64,000 nucleotides of DNA. Source: Algoriphagus sp. GTDB lineage: Bacteria; Bacteroidota; Bacteroidia; Cytophagales; Cyclobacteriaceae. This document shows positions 61,611-64,000 of the stretch, one piece after another. Made by a program: the position numbers and the translations under genes. How positions within the stretch are numbered: the first letter of the stretch is position 1; the number at the start of each line of letters is the position of its first letter. The notes beneath the pieces were generated by a model. The model did not search any database. It had not been told where the DNA came from and saw only the letters and a program-made list of their open reading frames with translations. The stretch spans positions 1-64,000 of the forward strand of contig NZ_JAUXYL010000023.1 of NCBI RefSeq assembly GCF_030694375.1, in the 5' to 3' direction.

Positions 61611-62663
61611 ATGGAAATAAATGTCGCTTTATTAAAGCAAATCTGTGAGATCCCAGGAGCACCCGGATTTGAAAAAAGAGTAAGAGATCTGGTGATTGAA
61701 TTGGTCACTCCACTGGCAGACGAAGTGAGTATTGATAACCTTGGGAGTGTGATAGCCATTAAACGGGGAATACGGAATCCTGAAGGAAAGCGCGTCATGG
61801 TTGCGGCTCACTTGGATGAAATCGGGTTTATAATTACCCACATTGATGAGCAGGGATTTTTAAGATTCCACACATTGGGAGGATTTGACCCCAAAACATT
61901 AACTGCCCAGCGGGTGATTGTGCATGGAAAAAAGGACCTGGTCGGCGTGATGGGAAGTAAACCTATCCATGTGATGTCAGTGGAGGAAAGAGCTAAACTC
62001 CCCAAGACCACAGATTTTTTCATCGATATGGGTATGTCTAAAGAAGAGGTGGAAAAGTATATTTCCATCGGCGATCCGGTCACCCGTGATCGGGAACTGA
62101 TTGAAATGGGAGACTGTGTCAACTGTAAATCAATCGATAACCGTGTGGCTGTTTTCATTTTGATAGAGACATTGAAACTATTGGATAAGCCTGCCTATGA
62201 TGTCTATGCCACTTTCACGGTGCAGGAAGAAGTGGGAATTCGCGGCGCAAATGTGGCAGCTCATAGCATCAACCCTGACTTTGGAATAGCCTTGGATACC
62301 ACGATTGCATTCGATGTGCCCGGAGCTGCAGCACATGAAAAGATCACCGAGCTAGGCAAAGGGACTGCGATTAAAATCATGGATGCCATGACCATATGCG
62401 ATTACCGAATGGTGGAATTCATGAAGCAAACGGCTGCAAAAGAAGCCATCTCATGGCAACCTGAAATTCTGACTGCCGGAGGGACAGATACTGCCGGCGT
62501 CCAGCGAATGGGGAAGCAAGGCGCGATCGCTGGAGCCATTTCCATCCCAACCCGGCACTTGCATCAGGTGATCGAAATGGCGCACAAAAAGGATATTGCA
62601 GATTCCATTGCTTTGCTCAAGGCTTGTCTGGAGCAGATGGATGGGTATGACTGGACGCATTAA
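61611..62663 (+). CDS. M42-family metallo-aminopeptidase
   Basis: A 350-residue cytoplasmic aminopeptidase of the glutamyl-aminopeptidase/FrvX type. Metal and catalytic motifs in order are VAAHLDEIGFI, SIDNRVAVFILIETL, VQEEVGIRGA, LDTTIAFDVP, GGTDTAGVQRMG and PTRHLHQ. The enzymes form large tetrahedral complexes that trim peptides. It stands alone after purF; its 3' side runs into a phrase array. Confidence 0.93.
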   Translation: MEINVALLKQICEIPGAPGFEKRVRDLVIELVTPLADEVSIDNLGSVIAIKRGIRNPEGKRVMVAAHLDEIGFIITHIDEQGFLRFHTLGGFDPKTLTAQRVIVHGKKDLVGVMGSKPIHVMSVEERAKLPKTTDFFIDMGMSKEEVEKYISIGDPVTRDRELIEMGDCVNCKSIDNRVAVFILIETLKLLDKPAYDVYATFTVQEEVGIRGANVAAHSINPDFGIALDTTIAFDVPGAAAHEKITELGKGTAIKIMDAMTICDYRMVEFMKQTAAKEAISWQPEILTAGGTDTAGVQRMGKQGAIAGAISIPTRHLHQVIEMAHKKDIADSIALLKACLEQMDGYDWTH

Positions 62664-62670
62664 GTAATCC

Positions 62671-62760
62671 AAACTTCGAAATTCATCATTCAGCTTTCGG
62701 TGTTCGATATTTTAAGTTTTGAATATCGAATATCGAATGATGAACATCGAATAATGAAGG
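62671..62760. repeat. Inverted phrase array (ATCGAATATCGAATG type)
   Basis: TTCATCATTCAGCTTTCGGTGTTCGATATT is followed by its inverted words AATATCGAATATCGAATGATGAACATCGAAT. The two halves fold back on TTTTAAGTTTT. It is the same family as the array around the second S23 gene, but empty. Confidence 0.7.
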
Positions 62761-62827
62761 TAAGAGACCAAAGCCCTAGGCTATAGCCTCACAGACCACT
62801 ATTTTCCAAACTAAACTCCAAAATTCC

Positions 62828-63622
62828 ATGAAATCCATCCTTCCTTTCTTCGCCATCCTTCTTTTCATTTCCTGCCAAAAAGCCGAAAAGGAGGCGATCA
62901 TTCTTGGACAAGCAGATTCAGAATGGCAAGTTCTTTTTAATGGCAACGATCTTTCCGGTTGGATTCCCAAAATCCACCATCACGAGTCAGGGGAGAATTA
63001 CGCCAATACATTTAAAGTTATAGATGGTGCGATCGAGGTCAATTACGACGACTATGGAGCCTTTGAGGATCGATACGGACACCTGTTTTATGAGAAGCCA
63101 TTTTCATCTTTTCACCTGAGTTGGGAATATCGATTCACCGACCAATGGTTGAATGATGCCGCTAGCTACACCTATCGCAATTCCGGGGTTATGTTTCATT
63201 CCCAATCCCCAGCCTCGATTTTGAAGGAACAAGATTGGCCGATTTCTGTCGAATATCAGATGCTGGCTGAAGAGAAAGAGGGAGTCGCCCGACCAACCGG
63301 AAATATGTGCAGTCCGGGTACTGATGTGGTATATGAGGGAAAAATCGATGAGCGGCACTGCATCAATTCCACCTCGCCAACTTTCAAATGGGATGAATGG
63401 GTGAAAGCCGAACTGATCGTATATGGTGACTCCATTGTTCATCATTTAGTCAATGGGGATACGGTATTAACCTACCGCTCTCCGCAAATCGGTGGAGGAG
63501 TGGCTAACCGATTTGATCCTGCGATAAAGGTGGATGGCACCCCGCTGAAGTCTGGCTATATCGGTTTGCAAAGCGAAGGACAGGGTGTGATTTTTAAGGA
63601 GATTAAGATTCGGGAGTTTTAA
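62828..63622 (+). CDS. DUF1080 (3-keto-disaccharide hydrolase-like) lipoprotein
   Basis: A 264-residue lipoprotein with lipobox LFISC (Cys near residue 16). The rest is a concanavalin-like DUF1080 domain with WQVLFNGNDLSGWIPK at its start, YRNSGVMFHSQSP in the middle and KSGYIGLQSEGQGVIFKEIKIRE at its end. Members hydrolyse 3-keto-glycosides or bind sugars in the periplasm or at the outer membrane. No dehydrogenase partner is adjacent in the window. Family is certain; the substrate is not. Confidence 0.88.
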   Translation: MKSILPFFAILLFISCQKAEKEAIILGQADSEWQVLFNGNDLSGWIPKIHHHESGENYANTFKVIDGAIEVNYDDYGAFEDRYGHLFYEKPFSSFHLSWEYRFTDQWLNDAASYTYRNSGVMFHSQSPASILKEQDWPISVEYQMLAEEKEGVARPTGNMCSPGTDVVYEGKIDERHCINSTSPTFKWDEWVKAELIVYGDSIVHHLVNGDTVLTYRSPQIGGGVANRFDPAIKVDGTPLKSGYIGLQSEGQGVIFKEIKIREF

Positions 63623-63623
63623 G

Positions 63624-63657
63624 AAACCTTTGAGGTTTTTAATAACCTCGAAGGTTT
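63624..63657 (+). terminator. Hairpin after the DUF1080 gene
   Basis: AAACCTT, GAGGTT, AACCTC and AAGGTTT form a long imperfect stem directly after the stop codon. The T tail is weak, so termination is plausible but not certain. Confidence 0.5.
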
Positions 63658-63904
63658 GAATAATTCAAAAGAGCAAGGAGAAATTTAAATTTCTCGTCTG
63701 CCTCTGTCCATCTTGGTATTGTAGTTCCAGATTTTAAAGAAATTCTCATAAGATAAAAGGGTATTTCAGACCTCGAAGTGTGGCGCTCTTCCACTATTGG
63801 GAATCGCTAAATGAAGTCTATTAGCCATTGAGAGGCGATTTTTTCCTTGGCATACATGTGGGATACTGTGAATCAAATAAATTTTTCACTTAACTAAAAT
63901 AACC

Positions 63905-64000
63905 ATGTCACATCATTCCCAAATAAGTTGCGGTACCGCAACTTCATGTAAAATCAAAACTGCCCGTGATGAATCGGTAGGATCCATCAAGGAGTTTATG
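63905..64000 (+). CDS. N-terminal fragment of an unidentified gene
   Basis: An open frame from ATG 63905 (MSHHSQISCGTATSCKIKTA and on) runs off the window edge. The 32 visible residues show no signal peptide and two cysteines. A gap of about 280 bp with no repeat precedes it. No family can be named from this piece. Confidence 0.5.
   Translation, partial: MSHHSQISCGTATSCKIKTARDESVGSIKEFM

Overview
The window looks like a chromosomal stretch from a Bacteroidota, order Cytophagales, most like Algoriphagus and its relatives in Cyclobacteriaceae. That placement is inference from gene content: ECF sigma/FecR/SusC/SusD, a type IX secretion C-terminal domain, LytS/LytTR regulation, a Bacteroidota-type PurF, a DUF4924 protein, TAnnTTTG-like promoters and A-rich start regions. 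There is one tRNA (Leu, GAG), no rRNA, no CRISPR array, and no transposase or integrase gene.

Layout. 1-2.4 kb: a DoxX membrane protein and a GT4 glycosyltransferase. 2.5-18.4 kb: a nutrient-acquisition and catabolic region (ECF sigma, FecR anti-sigma, STN-type SusC, SusD, a secreted BNR-4 protein, a PQQ-type sugar dehydrogenase fused to cytochrome c, a divergent Nramp-like transporter, an SDR protein, a DHDPS-like aldolase and an exported beta-propeller). 18.9-24.3 kb: an acetyltransferase, a Wza/Wzc polysaccharide export pair and KdsB. 24.7-26.3 kb: a LytS/LytTR two-component pair. 26.3-37.5 kb: an accessory, repeat-rich region with an S23-type four-helix protein, unknown proteins, a truncated delta-60 repeat protein, a large T9SS HYR protein, a VOC/glyoxalase gene broken by small insertions, and two GNAT genes. 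37.9-42.2 kb: a four-gene operon of exported proteins ending in an LRR protein. 43-50.4 kb: an APC permease, a membrane protein, a tandem hairpin array enclosing a GxxExxY gene, a P-type ATPase and DUF4924. 50.7-64 kb: mostly housekeeping genes (LepA, FolD, tRNA-Leu, DsrE-like, a hybrid kinase, an NtrC-type regulator, PurF, an M42 peptidase, a DUF1080 lipoprotein).

The most unusual signal is a family of seven very small elements (87-149 bp) that sit immediately after a TGAAA sequence and themselves end in ATGAAA. Five of them sit at the start codons of susD, kdsB and a VOC gene, where each rebuilds an ATGAAA start. Two more interrupt the VOC coding sequence. Deleting all of them conceptually restores a perfect 139-codon VOC reading frame. 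Their internal stems vary by compensatory changes, so the fold is probably selected. They may be single-strand (IS200/IS605-like) non-autonomous transposons or an RNA-level element; the sequence alone cannot decide.

A second theme is intergenic quasi-repetitive phrase arrays, made of short words repeated with small changes and often in inverted halves. Three of these enclose small S23-type or GxxExxY genes. At least three further MITE-like families with inverted ends are present.
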